From Lewinellaceae bacterium (GTDB taxonomy: Bacteria > Bacteroidota > Bacteroidia > Chitinophagales > Saprospiraceae), in assembly GCA_020636095.1 (NCBI GenBank), contig JACJYN010000002.1, positions 2,046,001 through 2,110,000 on the forward strand: a stretch of 64,000 nt of DNA. Reading direction: 5' to 3'. Below, piece by piece: positions 34,393 to 42,815 of this stretch. Each line of letters starts with the position of its first letter. Position 1 is the first letter of the stretch. A program made the translations under genes and the position numbers. The notes under the pieces are model-generated. The model saw only the letters and a list, made by a program, of their open reading frames with translations, ran no database searches and had not been told where the DNA came from.

Positions 34393-35652
34393 ATGATGAA
34401 CCTGGTGGATACTTTCTCGGAATTCAAAGCCGGGAAAAATATAGACCGTCCGACCATGGTGCGTGTGCTGGAAGATGTATTCCGCACGCTTATTCGCAAA
34501 AAATACGGCACGGACGAAAATTTTGACGTAATTGTCAACACAACCAAGGGCGACCTTGAACTTTGGCGGGTGCGCGAGATCGTACCCGACGGCGAGGTGA
34601 CCGACGACCGCAGCCAAATCTCCATATCTGAAGCCATGGCTATTGATGAAGATTATGAGATTGGCGAGGAATGTTACGAGCAACTCCACCTGGAGGATTT
34701 CGGCCGCCGCGCCATCATGGCTGCCCGGCAGACGCTGATCTCCCGGATCATGGAACTGGAAAAGGATGAGGTTTACCGCCTTTACAGCGAACGGGTTGGA
34801 GACATCATCGCCGGAGAAGTACATCAGATCCTGAAACGCGAACTACTCATTCTTGACGATGCGACGGGCAACGAACTGGTGCTGCCCCGCCAGGAAATGA
34901 TCAAAGGCGATTTCTTCCGAAAGGGCGATATGGTGCGCGGGGTGATCAAAAAGGTGGAAATGAAAAACAACAACCCCGTTGTTATTCTCTCCCGCACCGA
35001 CAGCATGTTCCTCGAGAAATTGATGGAGCAGGAAGTACCGGAGATCGAGGACGGCCTGATCACGGTGCGCCGGATCGTTCGCATCCCCGGCGACCGCGCC
35101 AAGGTGGCTGTGGAATCCTATGATGACCGCATTGACCCGGTCGGAGCTTGCGTCGGCATGAAGGGGTCGCGTATCCACGGCATCGTTCGCGAATTACACA
35201 ATGAAAACATTGATATCGTCAACTATACCAACAACGCTACGCTCTTTATTCAGCGGGCGTTGACGCCGGCGAAAGTTACCTCCATAGATTTGGATGTTGA
35301 AAAGCAACACGCCAATGTTTTCCTCGAACCTGACCAGGTCTCGCTCGCTATTGGCAAAGGAGGGACCAACATCAAACTGGCCAGCCGCCTGACTGGATTT
35401 GAAATCGATGTTTACCGCAATACCGTTGATGAGATCGAGATAGACGATGTCGACCTGGAAGAATTCAAGGACGAGATCGATGACTGGGTGATCAACGCAC
35501 TCAAAAGCATCGGTTGTGATACCGCACGCAACGTACTGGAACTGAAGAAAGACGAATTGCTCCGCCGGACCGACCTCGAAGAAGAGACCGTTGACGAAGT
35601 ACTCAAAATTCTGGCCGCTGAATTCGAGGAAGAGGAAGGAAAGCAGCAGTAG
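34393..35652 (+). CDS. nusA: Transcription factor NusA
   Basis: 419 residues: N-terminal RNA-polymerase-binding domain (about 1-125), an S1 domain (about 130-200), two KH domains (about 200-345, including GACVGMKGSRIHGIVRELH and SLAIGKGGTNIKLASRLTG), and an acidic C-terminal part (about 350-419) with one helix-hairpin-like region. NusA modulates pausing, termination and antitermination. Length is typical for Bacteroidota NusA, without the long acidic repeats of gamma-proteobacteria. A small terminator follows at 35771. Confidence 0.95.
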   Translation: MMNLVDTFSEFKAGKNIDRPTMVRVLEDVFRTLIRKKYGTDENFDVIVNTTKGDLELWRVREIVPDGEVTDDRSQISISEAMAIDEDYEIGEECYEQLHLEDFGRRAIMAARQTLISRIMELEKDEVYRLYSERVGDIIAGEVHQILKRELLILDDATGNELVLPRQEMIKGDFFRKGDMVRGVIKKVEMKNNNPVVILSRTDSMFLEKLMEQEVPEIEDGLITVRRIVRIPGDRAKVAVESYDDRIDPVGACVGMKGSRIHGIVRELHNENIDIVNYTNNATLFIQRALTPAKVTSIDLDVEKQHANVFLEPDQVSLAIGKGGTNIKLASRLTGFEIDVYRNTVDEIEIDDVDLEEFKDEIDDWVINALKSIGCDTARNVLELKKDELLRRTDLEEETVDEVLKILAAEFEEEEGKQQ

Positions 35653-35770
35653 GCTCAAAGAACCAAGGTTGTAGATTACTGGAGCCGGGCAGGAATTAAT
35701 CCTGGATAATCGAACTCTTTTTCACAGGATTGTGTTCGATTGAGGTACAACCGGCTAAAAATGAAAGCCC

Positions 35771-35793
35771 AACGAGGTATTTTTCTCGTTTTT
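35771..35793 (+). terminator. Small intrinsic terminator after nusA
   Basis: AACGAG (35771-35776) pairs with CTCGTT (35785-35790) with an 8-base loop, running into TTTTTAT. The stem is short, so partial read-through into infB is likely. Confidence 0.5.
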
Positions 35794-35829
35794 ATACATG
35801 CAGAGTTACTGAATAGACAGTAATCGTCT

Positions 35830-35837
35830 TATCTTTG
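35830..35837 (+). promoter_or_regulatory. Bacteroidota -7 box for infB
   Basis: TATCTTTG matches TAnnTTTG; the -33 position has only TTA. It lies immediately 5' of the infB leader hairpin. Confidence 0.5.
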
Positions 35838-35841
35838 CAGA

Positions 35842-35880
35842 AATTCTCAGGATATTCCATGCCGGACTATCCTGAGAATT
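35842..35880 (+). promoter_or_regulatory. 13-bp hairpin at the 5' end of the infB leader
   Basis: AATTCTCAGGATA (35842-35854) and TATCCTGAGAATT (35868-35880) pair perfectly around a 13-base loop. If transcription starts just after the -7 box, this hairpin forms the extreme 5' end of the mRNA and could stabilise it or act as an operator. Confidence 0.6.
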
Positions 35881-36036
35881 CACAAGGATTTTCAACTTTG
35901 GTGTGCAAAAGTTTTCTCCAAATCGCCTTTTATTTTATTCATCCAAAAAAGATAATAAGATATGTAAGGAATATCATTCTTTCTGAGAGAAGCTTTTGCT
36001 TATCGGTAAGCGTTGCATAAGTACTAAAATTTCATA

Positions 36037-39000
36037 ATGGCGAAACGTTTAATTAAGATAGCAAAAGAGTTAAATGTGGGGACAACCACTATTGTTGAGC
36101 ATCTCACCAATAGTGGTTTTGACATTGAGAATAAGCCAACCGCGAATGTCACAGACGAGATGTACGCGGAGCTGCTCAAGGAGTTTCAAAAATCCATTGC
36201 TATCAAGGAGAAGGCTGACCAACTGGTTATCGGCAACCGCCCAGTATCTGCTCCACCTAAAGAAAAGAAAAAAGACATCCTTCCACCACCACCACCTAGA
36301 GAAGACCTTGCCAGGAAGCATTCGGAAGAATCCGTTTCTGAACCGAAAGGCAAGGAATCAGGCGCCTCTGTCGAAAATGGCAAAGAGCACCCTGCCGAGG
36401 AGCCTGCCCCCAGGCCTCAGTCCAAACTCAAAATACTCGGTAAGATCGACCTGGAAAGCCGTATGAGGCCAAAATCCAGGGAGCCTCAACCTGCCGAGGA
36501 AAAAGTAGTAAGGCCGGAACCCACAGCGGAAACCCCGCCGGAACCGAAGGTAACACAGAGTGTGGAGCCCGCCCCGGAGCCCAAGGCAGAACCCCGGCCG
36601 GAACCACAAGCGGAGAAGGCGCCTGCGCCGGAAAAGAAAACGGAACCCGAAGCGGAGAAAAAAGCCGAAGAGCCTGCCAAAGCTCCGGTTGAAGAAACTA
36701 AGCCCATCAGCGAAGAAAAGGCGCCTCAACAAAAAACTGAGCGGCCGGCGGAAGAGAAGAAACAGGAGCACAGGCAGGAAGCTCCCCGTGAAACGCCAAC
36801 GGCCAAGGAAGAACCATCCAAACCGGTTGAAGAAAAAGTGGAAACCAAGGTTGAGGATGCGCCTAAAGCAAAAGAAGTTAAAAAAGACGATGTTGTCCGT
36901 GCGGAAGCTCCTGAACTCAGGGGTTTAAAAATCTTGGGCAAGATCGATACGAATAAACTGGAACGCCCGAAACGCAAGAAGAAAAAAGATAAAAAAGAGG
37001 TCAAAGTCGAGGACAGAAAGAAAAAAGCTCCTACTGCTGCGCCTTCTTCTTCTTCTTCTGACAAGGATAAGGATAACGATCAGCAACCACGCAAGAAGCG
37101 CAGAAGGACCCGTAAGAAGGTCTCTCCTGCCCCTGGCGCCAGTGGAAGTGGAGCAAGAGGAGGAGGAGGAGGATCCGGCCCATCTACCGGTGGCGCCGCC
37201 GGGAAAGGACGGCGTACCCGTGGCGGCAGGAAAGAGGACGATTCCAAGGAAGTTTCTCAAAAGGAGATCGAAGAAAAGATCAAGGCTACGATGGCCCGTA
37301 TTTCTGGCGGCGGAAAGAAAAAGCGCCAGAAAATGCGCCGCGACAACCGCGAACGCCTGCGCGAACGCCAGGAACAGCGTGAACAGGAACTCCAAACCGA
37401 AAACCTCCAGTTAACTGAGTTCGTCTCCGTTCAGGAACTCGCCAACATTATGGATGTGCCGGTCACCGACGTGATCACCACTTGTATGAACCTCGGTGTG
37501 ATGGTATCTATTAACCAGCGCCTCGACGCCGAGATCATCGAATTGGTTGCCGAAGAGTTCGGCCACGAAGTTGACTTTATCAGCGCCGAGGAACATGTCG
37601 AGGAGGAAGAAGAGATCATCGATGATCCCGAAGACCTGGAACCACGCGCTCCCATCGTTACCGTTATGGGCCACGTAGACCACGGTAAAACATCCTTACT
37701 TGATTACATCCGGAAAGCCAGCGTTGTAGAAGGAGAAGCCGGCGGTATTACCCAGCACATCGGCGCTTATGAAGTCGTCGTTGGCGCGGATGACCGCAAA
37801 ATCACCTTCCTGGATACGCCGGGCCACGAAGCCTTTACCGCTATGCGCGCCCGGGGCGCCAAAGTGACCGACATCGCCGTGATCATCATTGCGGCCGACG
37901 ATAATATCATGCCCCAAACCAAGGAGGCCATCAGCCACGCTCAGGCAGCTAATGTGCCTATGGTATTTGCCATCAATAAGGTGGATAAACCCGATGCCCT
38001 GCCTGAACGCATCAAACAGGAACTCGCTTCTATGAACTTCCTGGTCGAAGATTGGGGCGGTAAATACCAGTCTCAGGATATCTCCGCTAAAACGGGCCAG
38101 GGGGTTGATGAACTCCTGGAAAAAATCTTGCTCGAAGCGGAAATGCTGGAGCTGCAAGCCAACCCGGAACGGGAAGCGATCGGCACCATCCTGGAAGCTT
38201 CCCTGGACAAAGGCCGCGGTTATGTCGCCAAAGGCCTGGTGCAAACGGGCACTTTACATATCGGCGACTCCGTCGTTGCCGGCGAGCATTCCGGGAAAGT
38301 GAAAGCTATGTTCAACGAACGGGGCAAACGGGTCAAGGAAGCCGGCCCCTCCACCCCGATCCTGATTCTCGGACTCAGCGGCGCACCACAAGCAGGTGAA
38401 CGGTTCAAGATAACCGAAACTGAACAGGAAGCCCGGCAGATCGCTTCCAAACGAGCCCAGATCGCCCGCGAACAAGCCAACCGGGCTACTAAGCGGATCA
38501 GCCTCGATGAGATTGGCCGGCGACTGGCGCTGGGCAACTTTAAGGAGCTCAACCTCATTGTTAAAGGGGACGTGGACGGATCCGTAGAGGCACTGTCCGA
38601 CTCCCTGATCAAACAGTCGATCGAATCCATCCAGGTGAATGTTATTCATAAAGCGGTCGGCCAGATCGTCGAATCCGATGTACTGCTGGCCTCTGCTTCC
38701 GACGCCATCATTATTGGCTTCCAGGTGAGGCCTTCCCTGGGCGCCCGCAAACTGGCGGAACGGGAAGGTGTGCAAATCAAAATGTACTCTATCATCTACG
38801 AAGCCATCGATGAGGTTCGCGCCGCCATCGAAGGCATGCTCGAACCGACCAAGGAAGAGAAGATCATGGGGCAGATGGAGGTTCGCGAGGTCTACAAGAT
38901 CAGTAAGGTGGGAACGGTTGCCGGCTGCTACGTGCAGGAGGGTAAGTTCACCCGAAATACCAATATCCGCCTCATTCGGAATGGCATCGTAGTGTATCCG

Positions 39001-39174
39001 ACCAAAGAAGGACAGGTCGCAGAAATCGCCTCCCTCAAACGCTTCAAGGAAGATGTGCGCGAGGTGAAATTTGGCCTGGAATGCGGTATCTCCATCAAAA
39101 ACTTTAACGATATCAAAGCCGGCGATGTGATCGAAGGCTTCGAAATCATTGAAATCAAACAAACGCTGGATTAA
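36037..39174 (+). CDS. infB: Translation initiation factor IF-2
   Basis: 1045 residues. A small N-terminal helical domain (MAKRLIKIAKELNVGTTTIV) is followed by about 380 residues of Pro/Glu/Lys/Ala-rich disordered linker, a KKRRRTRKKV basic patch and a Gly-rich stretch, then the second IF2N domain (LTEFVSVQELANIMDVPV). The GTPase domain carries GHVDHGKTSLLDYI (P-loop), DTPGHEAFTAMRARGA (G3) and INKVDKPDA (G4). Beta-barrel domains and the fMet-tRNA-binding C-terminus complete the protein. It positions initiator tRNA on the 30S subunit. A terminator overlaps the convergent CYTH gene end downstream. Confidence 0.97.
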   Translation: MAKRLIKIAKELNVGTTTIVEHLTNSGFDIENKPTANVTDEMYAELLKEFQKSIAIKEKADQLVIGNRPVSAPPKEKKKDILPPPPPREDLARKHSEESVSEPKGKESGASVENGKEHPAEEPAPRPQSKLKILGKIDLESRMRPKSREPQPAEEKVVRPEPTAETPPEPKVTQSVEPAPEPKAEPRPEPQAEKAPAPEKKTEPEAEKKAEEPAKAPVEETKPISEEKAPQQKTERPAEEKKQEHRQEAPRETPTAKEEPSKPVEEKVETKVEDAPKAKEVKKDDVVRAEAPELRGLKILGKIDTNKLERPKRKKKKDKKEVKVEDRKKKAPTAAPSSSSSDKDKDNDQQPRKKRRRTRKKVSPAPGASGSGARGGGGGSGPSTGGAAGKGRRTRGGRKEDDSKEVSQKEIEEKIKATMARISGGGKKKRQKMRRDNRERLRERQEQREQELQTENLQLTEFVSVQELANIMDVPVTDVITTCMNLGVMVSINQRLDAEIIELVAEEFGHEVDFISAEEHVEEEEEIIDDPEDLEPRAPIVTVMGHVDHGKTSLLDYIRKASVVEGEAGGITQHIGAYEVVVGADDRKITFLDTPGHEAFTAMRARGAKVTDIAVIIIAADDNIMPQTKEAISHAQAANVPMVFAINKVDKPDALPERIKQELASMNFLVEDWGGKYQSQDISAKTGQGVDELLEKILLEAEMLELQANPEREAIGTILEASLDKGRGYVAKGLVQTGTLHIGDSVVAGEHSGKVKAMFNERGKRVKEAGPSTPILILGLSGAPQAGERFKITETEQEARQIASKRAQIAREQANRATKRISLDEIGRRLALGNFKELNLIVKGDVDGSVEALSDSLIKQSIESIQVNVIHKAVGQIVESDVLLASASDAIIIGFQVRPSLGARKLAEREGVQIKMYSIIYEAIDEVRAAIEGMLEPTKEEKIMGQMEVREVYKISKVGTVAGCYVQEGKFTRNTNIRLIRNGIVVYPTKEGQVAEIASLKRFKEDVREVKFGLECGISIKNFNDIKAGDVIEGFEIIEIKQTLD

Positions 39175-39185
39175 TACCCGGCAGG

Positions 39186-39241
39186 GTTGATTGGGTTGAT
39201 TGTGCAGGAGCCTGCTAACATCATCAGCCCAATCAACTTTT
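39186..39241 (+). terminator. Convergent terminator between infB and CYTH gene
   Basis: GTTGATTGGG (39186-39195) pairs with CCCAATCAAC (39228-39237); the loop contains an inner GCAG/CTGC hairpin, and TTTT follows on the plus strand. It overlaps the CYTH stop codon on the other strand. Confidence 0.65.
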
Positions 39242-39757
39242 CTTCTCCATAGCCAGGTCGCTGTAAGAGACCTCCACCAGGTTGTCGTTCGTTATCTTGA
39301 ATAGATCGAGATAGTACTGGCACTGCCGCTGCAACTTTTCTTCTCCGATGCTGCCATCCCGGTCTATCGCTTCTATTTCCACAAAGTTACCCAGCCCCTC
39401 CACCTCGTCAAGGTGAAACTTTACATTTTCGATAAAATAGATTTGACGGCGTTTGGACACCACGGCGAGTACGCCCAGCGCTGCCGTAAGCACATCCTTC
39501 AATTCGCTGGAGCGAGGTTGCGTCTTGTAGAGTAAAATATCAGAACGCTTCGGGCCAGCCTGATTGTTGCGAAAATAGTGGATCAGGGCATTTTCGATAC
39601 GCCCTTCCCTCAGTTTGAGCCGGCCGTCAGGGACATTGAAATAGGTGTCGACCTGAGGGTCTGTGCCAATAAATTCGGCTTGTTGCTTTTCGAGCAGGTC
39701 GCGAATTTCTTCAGGGTGGTTGCACCTGGCTTTGATCTCAATATTGATTCGTTGCAT
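39233..39757 (-). CDS. CYTH-domain protein (class IV adenylate cyclase/triphosphatase-like)
   Basis: 174 residues from MQRINIEIKARCNH; the upstream in-frame extension lies inside the preceding CHAT gene. CYTH signatures: EIKAR near the N-terminus (ExExK-like metal/phosphate motif), DTYFNVPDGRLKLREG, and HLDEVEGLGNFVEIEAI in the second half. CYTH proteins act on triphosphate-containing substrates (adenylate cyclase, thiamine triphosphatase, inorganic tripolyphosphatase); which applies is unclear. Its ATG overlaps the CHAT stop (ATGA), so the two are translated together, a linkage that hints at a nucleotide or polyphosphate cofactor or signal. Confidence 0.85.
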   Translation of the reverse strand: MQRINIEIKARCNHPEEIRDLLEKQQAEFIGTDPQVDTYFNVPDGRLKLREGRIENALIHYFRNNQAGPKRSDILLYKTQPRSSELKDVLTAALGVLAVVSKRRQIYFIENVKFHLDEVEGLGNFVEIEAIDRDGSIGEEKLQRQCQYYLDLFKITNDNLVEVSYSDLAMEKKS

Positions 39758-42624
39758 CAGTTGGGTTTTCTTTTGGCAAAACGCGACCACAAAAATACAA
39801 ACAGAACCCCTAACAATGCCAATCCCCATATAGGAAATATAGGCTGCCTCACAGCTATTGGCGCCATATCGCCGCTCAGGATGAAGGCCGCCCAGAAGAA
39901 GGGATGGGCTCGCGCCCCATTGTGTTGAGCGATGAATTGTGTTTTGGCAGCCCGTAAGGCTTCATCTTTGGGTTTCCCCTCCTTCAAATACTTGTAAAAA
40001 AGCTGCATTAAGGCTGCCGACTCGCGATCGCTCACCCGCCACAGAGTCATCGCCAGGCTCTTAGCCCCCGCATAGGAGAATCCTCTGGCGAGGCTGATAA
40101 CCCCTTCGCCGCGCCGCAGTTCACCTACTCCGGATTCGCAGGCGCTCAGCACAACCATTTCGGCCTGCAAGCGCAGGGAATACAAGTCTTTTGCGTAAAG
40201 CAATTCGTTTTGCAGCGTATCGGGGACTTCCGTAAAGGCCAGGTAGGAATATTCGCCCTCTTCATCATTGGCCTTGGCGTGAGTCGCCAGATGAATGATG
40301 CTATAATAAGGAGCGTCGGCCAGAAAGCGCTCCCGGGTGGCATCGGCGCCTTTGTATATTCGCGTTCGCAGCAGGCTTTTGATGGATTGTACTTCCTTCA
40401 CATTGTTCATTAACCGGCCCAGGCTGCGCCGCCGGCTGGCCAACGTGTTCTCCTGCCCGGGCGGGTCCTCGAAAGAAGGGGCAAAGGCCAATATCCACTG
40501 CCGGGGAGCTTGGTAATCCATGGCCTTCATCTCCTGAAGCAACTGAGCAGAATGGGCGTAACTGATCTGGTGATCCCGAATGAGATAAGGATAAGAAGCA
40601 TACGATTGCGTTCCCGGCTGAGTAGTTTCCAGCAGCAGGGCTTCAAAAGGCAGGTACTCCAGAATGCCGTCCGGGATAATGATAAGGTGCTCCGGCAGTA
40701 AATGGGCCACCGGTTGCACCAGGCTCTGGTACAGCTGATAGCCATAGTCGGCATACTGCCGGGCCAGCGAATCTTCCTGCGACTGGCTCCATCCGTAAAT
40801 GCTCTCGCGAAACGCACGGACGGATTCGGACAACCCCTCCCCTATGGGGCGTTTTATCAGCGCCACATTTTCCCGGCCAATAACGAACAGGAAAATATAT
40901 TCTTCCCCCACAAAATACTGCAACAGCGCCTGGCCGGGGGCGAGTAGTTCCTCCTGTATCTGGCCCGGCGTCATGGGTGGCCCTGCATACCTGAGCCGGT
41001 GGGCCTTCGGATATTGCTGCCGGATGCTGTCCATAACCCGGTGATGCTCCTGCTTGAGGTTGAAAATCTCGTTGTTCAGGCCGTGGATGGTTTGAGGGCC
41101 TTCCTCCTGGTTTTGCCGAAATTCGTATCGCCGGTTTTCCTTTTCAATGATGGCCTTCCTCAGGCGGCGTTCCTCTTTCAGAAGGCTTTCCGGGATGCCG
41201 AACTCAAAGCTCGCATCCGCCATCTGCATGGCTTCTTTCAGCAGTAAGGCCTTACTGCCCTCGGCATACCCAAAGGCCTGCTCCAGGTACTTCAGGCTGT
41301 CGGTCTCCTGGTATAAATGATACTTACAATTGATCGCCGCCTCAAAAACGTAGTAGAACCGGTCCAGCAAATACTGCTTGGACCCCGACTCCTCAAAGGT
41401 ACTGTTGATGTATTCAATCAACTCAATGCACAGGCCAAACCAATAGGAAGCCTCATACAACTGCTCCACTCCTCGCCCCGCTTCGTACGCCTTCTGGTGG
41501 TTCTTGGCCTTGAAATAGAGGGTGATGAGGAGGTGGGTGCGGTTATAATCTATATCTTCAAAAGGGTATTTTTTTTTGTTAAAGAAATTTAAGTGACCAA
41601 TTGACCTATCAAGATAGTAGTTAGCACTCTCAAACTGCTTTAGATTTGTATAGCAAGCACCTATTTTTGAGTAGCGGCTAGAAATATCCCCTTTGTGGTC
41701 AGAAGAATCCAATTTCTTTATTATTTCTAACGCTTCCTTATAATATATAATAGAATTTTCATAATCTTTTAAATAATAATAACTGTTTCCCAACATATCA
41801 ATTAATAACGCAACTTTAATTGATGAATACCCATATTCTTTCACTCCGTCAGACACACTAGACTTGAAACAAATAATGGCATTTTCGTAATCATCGAAGT
41901 AGTTAAAGGTTAAGCCTAAGCCTTTATTTACCTGAATTAGATTTTTCCTTCTTTTTGATTGTGGCAACTTCGATATGAGGTTTAAAGCTATTTTAAAATG
42001 TTCTACAGCTTTTTCTTCTTTAAAAAGATACTTGTAGCATTCTCCAATTCCACAATGGGATCTAATTTCATCTTCGATGAAATTTGCATTATTTTCGATC
42101 TCCGTAATTGATAATATTTTAGTGTAATGCTCTAGCGCTTCTAAATAATCACTTCTCCATTTATATTGGTTGGCCATGATTTTATGAAGAGAAATTATCT
42201 TACTAGGCTTAATATGTTCTTTAAGATTATCGGAAATAACTATTGCTTCTTTTAAATATACTAATGCAGAATCTTCCTTATTCAAACTCCAAAATGTCTG
42301 CCCCAGCAATTTGAATATTTCAAAATGTTCATTTGACTCATCTCCTCTAAGAGGGAGCCAATTATTTCTGAGCAATTCTAAAGTTTCTGAATACTTTTTT
42401 TCTTTGTATAAGATTTTCGCAGTTTCCCACTGAAGCTGAAGCACTTCATTTTTCGGCTTCAAATTTTGGGGGAAATTTGAAATAGTTGATTTAAAAACTA
42501 CTTGTGGAGTATCTGAATTGTTTGTTATATTTTGTGAAGAAGGGTGATACTCAGCATGTTGATTATTTGACAAAAAAGGTAGAAAGAGAAGAATAAATAA
42601 GGATAAGGGAGTATAAGCGCTCAT
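39757..42624 (-). CDS. TPR-CHAT domain protein with C-terminal membrane anchor
   Basis: 955 residues. The N-terminus has a signal-like hydrophobic segment (PLSLFILLFLPFLS). Residues about 50-480 are TPR repeats, about 490-620 a coiled-coil-rich linker, and about 620-920 a CHAT (caspase-HetF-associated TPR) protease-like domain with His near 780 (YSIIHLATHAKAND) and Cys near 828 (VVLSACESGVGELRRGEG). A final helix (WGLALLGVLFVFLWSRFAKR) ends in basic residues, suggesting an envelope-anchored protein with the CHAT domain outside the cytoplasm. The first 355 or so codons are strikingly AT-rich, the remainder GC-rich like the surroundings. Related proteins elsewhere are proteases of signalling or death systems; the substrate here is unknown. 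Confidence 0.9.
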   Translation of the reverse strand: MSAYTPLSLFILLFLPFLSNNQHAEYHPSSQNITNNSDTPQVVFKSTISNFPQNLKPKNEVLQLQWETAKILYKEKKYSETLELLRNNWLPLRGDESNEHFEIFKLLGQTFWSLNKEDSALVYLKEAIVISDNLKEHIKPSKIISLHKIMANQYKWRSDYLEALEHYTKILSITEIENNANFIEDEIRSHCGIGECYKYLFKEEKAVEHFKIALNLISKLPQSKRRKNLIQVNKGLGLTFNYFDDYENAIICFKSSVSDGVKEYGYSSIKVALLIDMLGNSYYYLKDYENSIIYYKEALEIIKKLDSSDHKGDISSRYSKIGACYTNLKQFESANYYLDRSIGHLNFFNKKKYPFEDIDYNRTHLLITLYFKAKNHQKAYEAGRGVEQLYEASYWFGLCIELIEYINSTFEESGSKQYLLDRFYYVFEAAINCKYHLYQETDSLKYLEQAFGYAEGSKALLLKEAMQMADASFEFGIPESLLKEERRLRKAIIEKENRRYEFRQNQEEGPQTIHGLNNEIFNLKQEHHRVMDSIRQQYPKAHRLRYAGPPMTPGQIQEELLAPGQALLQYFVGEEYIFLFVIGRENVALIKRPIGEGLSESVRAFRESIYGWSQSQEDSLARQYADYGYQLYQSLVQPVAHLLPEHLIIIPDGILEYLPFEALLLETTQPGTQSYASYPYLIRDHQISYAHSAQLLQEMKAMDYQAPRQWILAFAPSFEDPPGQENTLASRRRSLGRLMNNVKEVQSIKSLLRTRIYKGADATRERFLADAPYYSIIHLATHAKANDEEGEYSYLAFTEVPDTLQNELLYAKDLYSLRLQAEMVVLSACESGVGELRRGEGVISLARGFSYAGAKSLAMTLWRVSDRESAALMQLFYKYLKEGKPKDEALRAAKTQFIAQHNGARAHPFFWAAFILSGDMAPIAVRQPIFPIWGLALLGVLFVFLWSRFAKRKPN

Positions 42625-42753
42625 TTTTCCCTAAAAAATAAGCATTTTTTTAAAAATGGCGAAAAGAATACAATATTTTGATTTAAAATTTTCCTGCGAC
42701 TAGGAAGCCTTGCCTTGCAGCACTTTGTTTTCTGGACTAAATAACCACAATAA

Positions 42754-42788
42754 AACAGCCTCTCCTAAGATACTCAGGAGAGGCTGTT
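42754..42788 (-). terminator. Terminator of the S1 gene
   Basis: AACAGCCTCTCCT (42754-42766) pairs with AGGAGAGGCTGTT (42776-42788) across 9 bases; on the minus strand the stem is followed by TTTATT, about 27 bases past the S1 stop. Confidence 0.85.
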
Positions 42789-42815
42789 AATAACTATAGA
42801 AATGATGAAGGACTA

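Larger units (their letters stand above)
35653..36036 (+). other. nusA-infB intergenic leader region (384 bp)
   Basis: No gene is seen. It holds a terminator-like hairpin (35771-35793), a -7 box (35830-35837), a 13-bp stem (35842-35880) and a roughly 150-base AT-rich leader before infB. infB therefore probably has its own promoter although it follows nusA. Confidence 0.7.
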
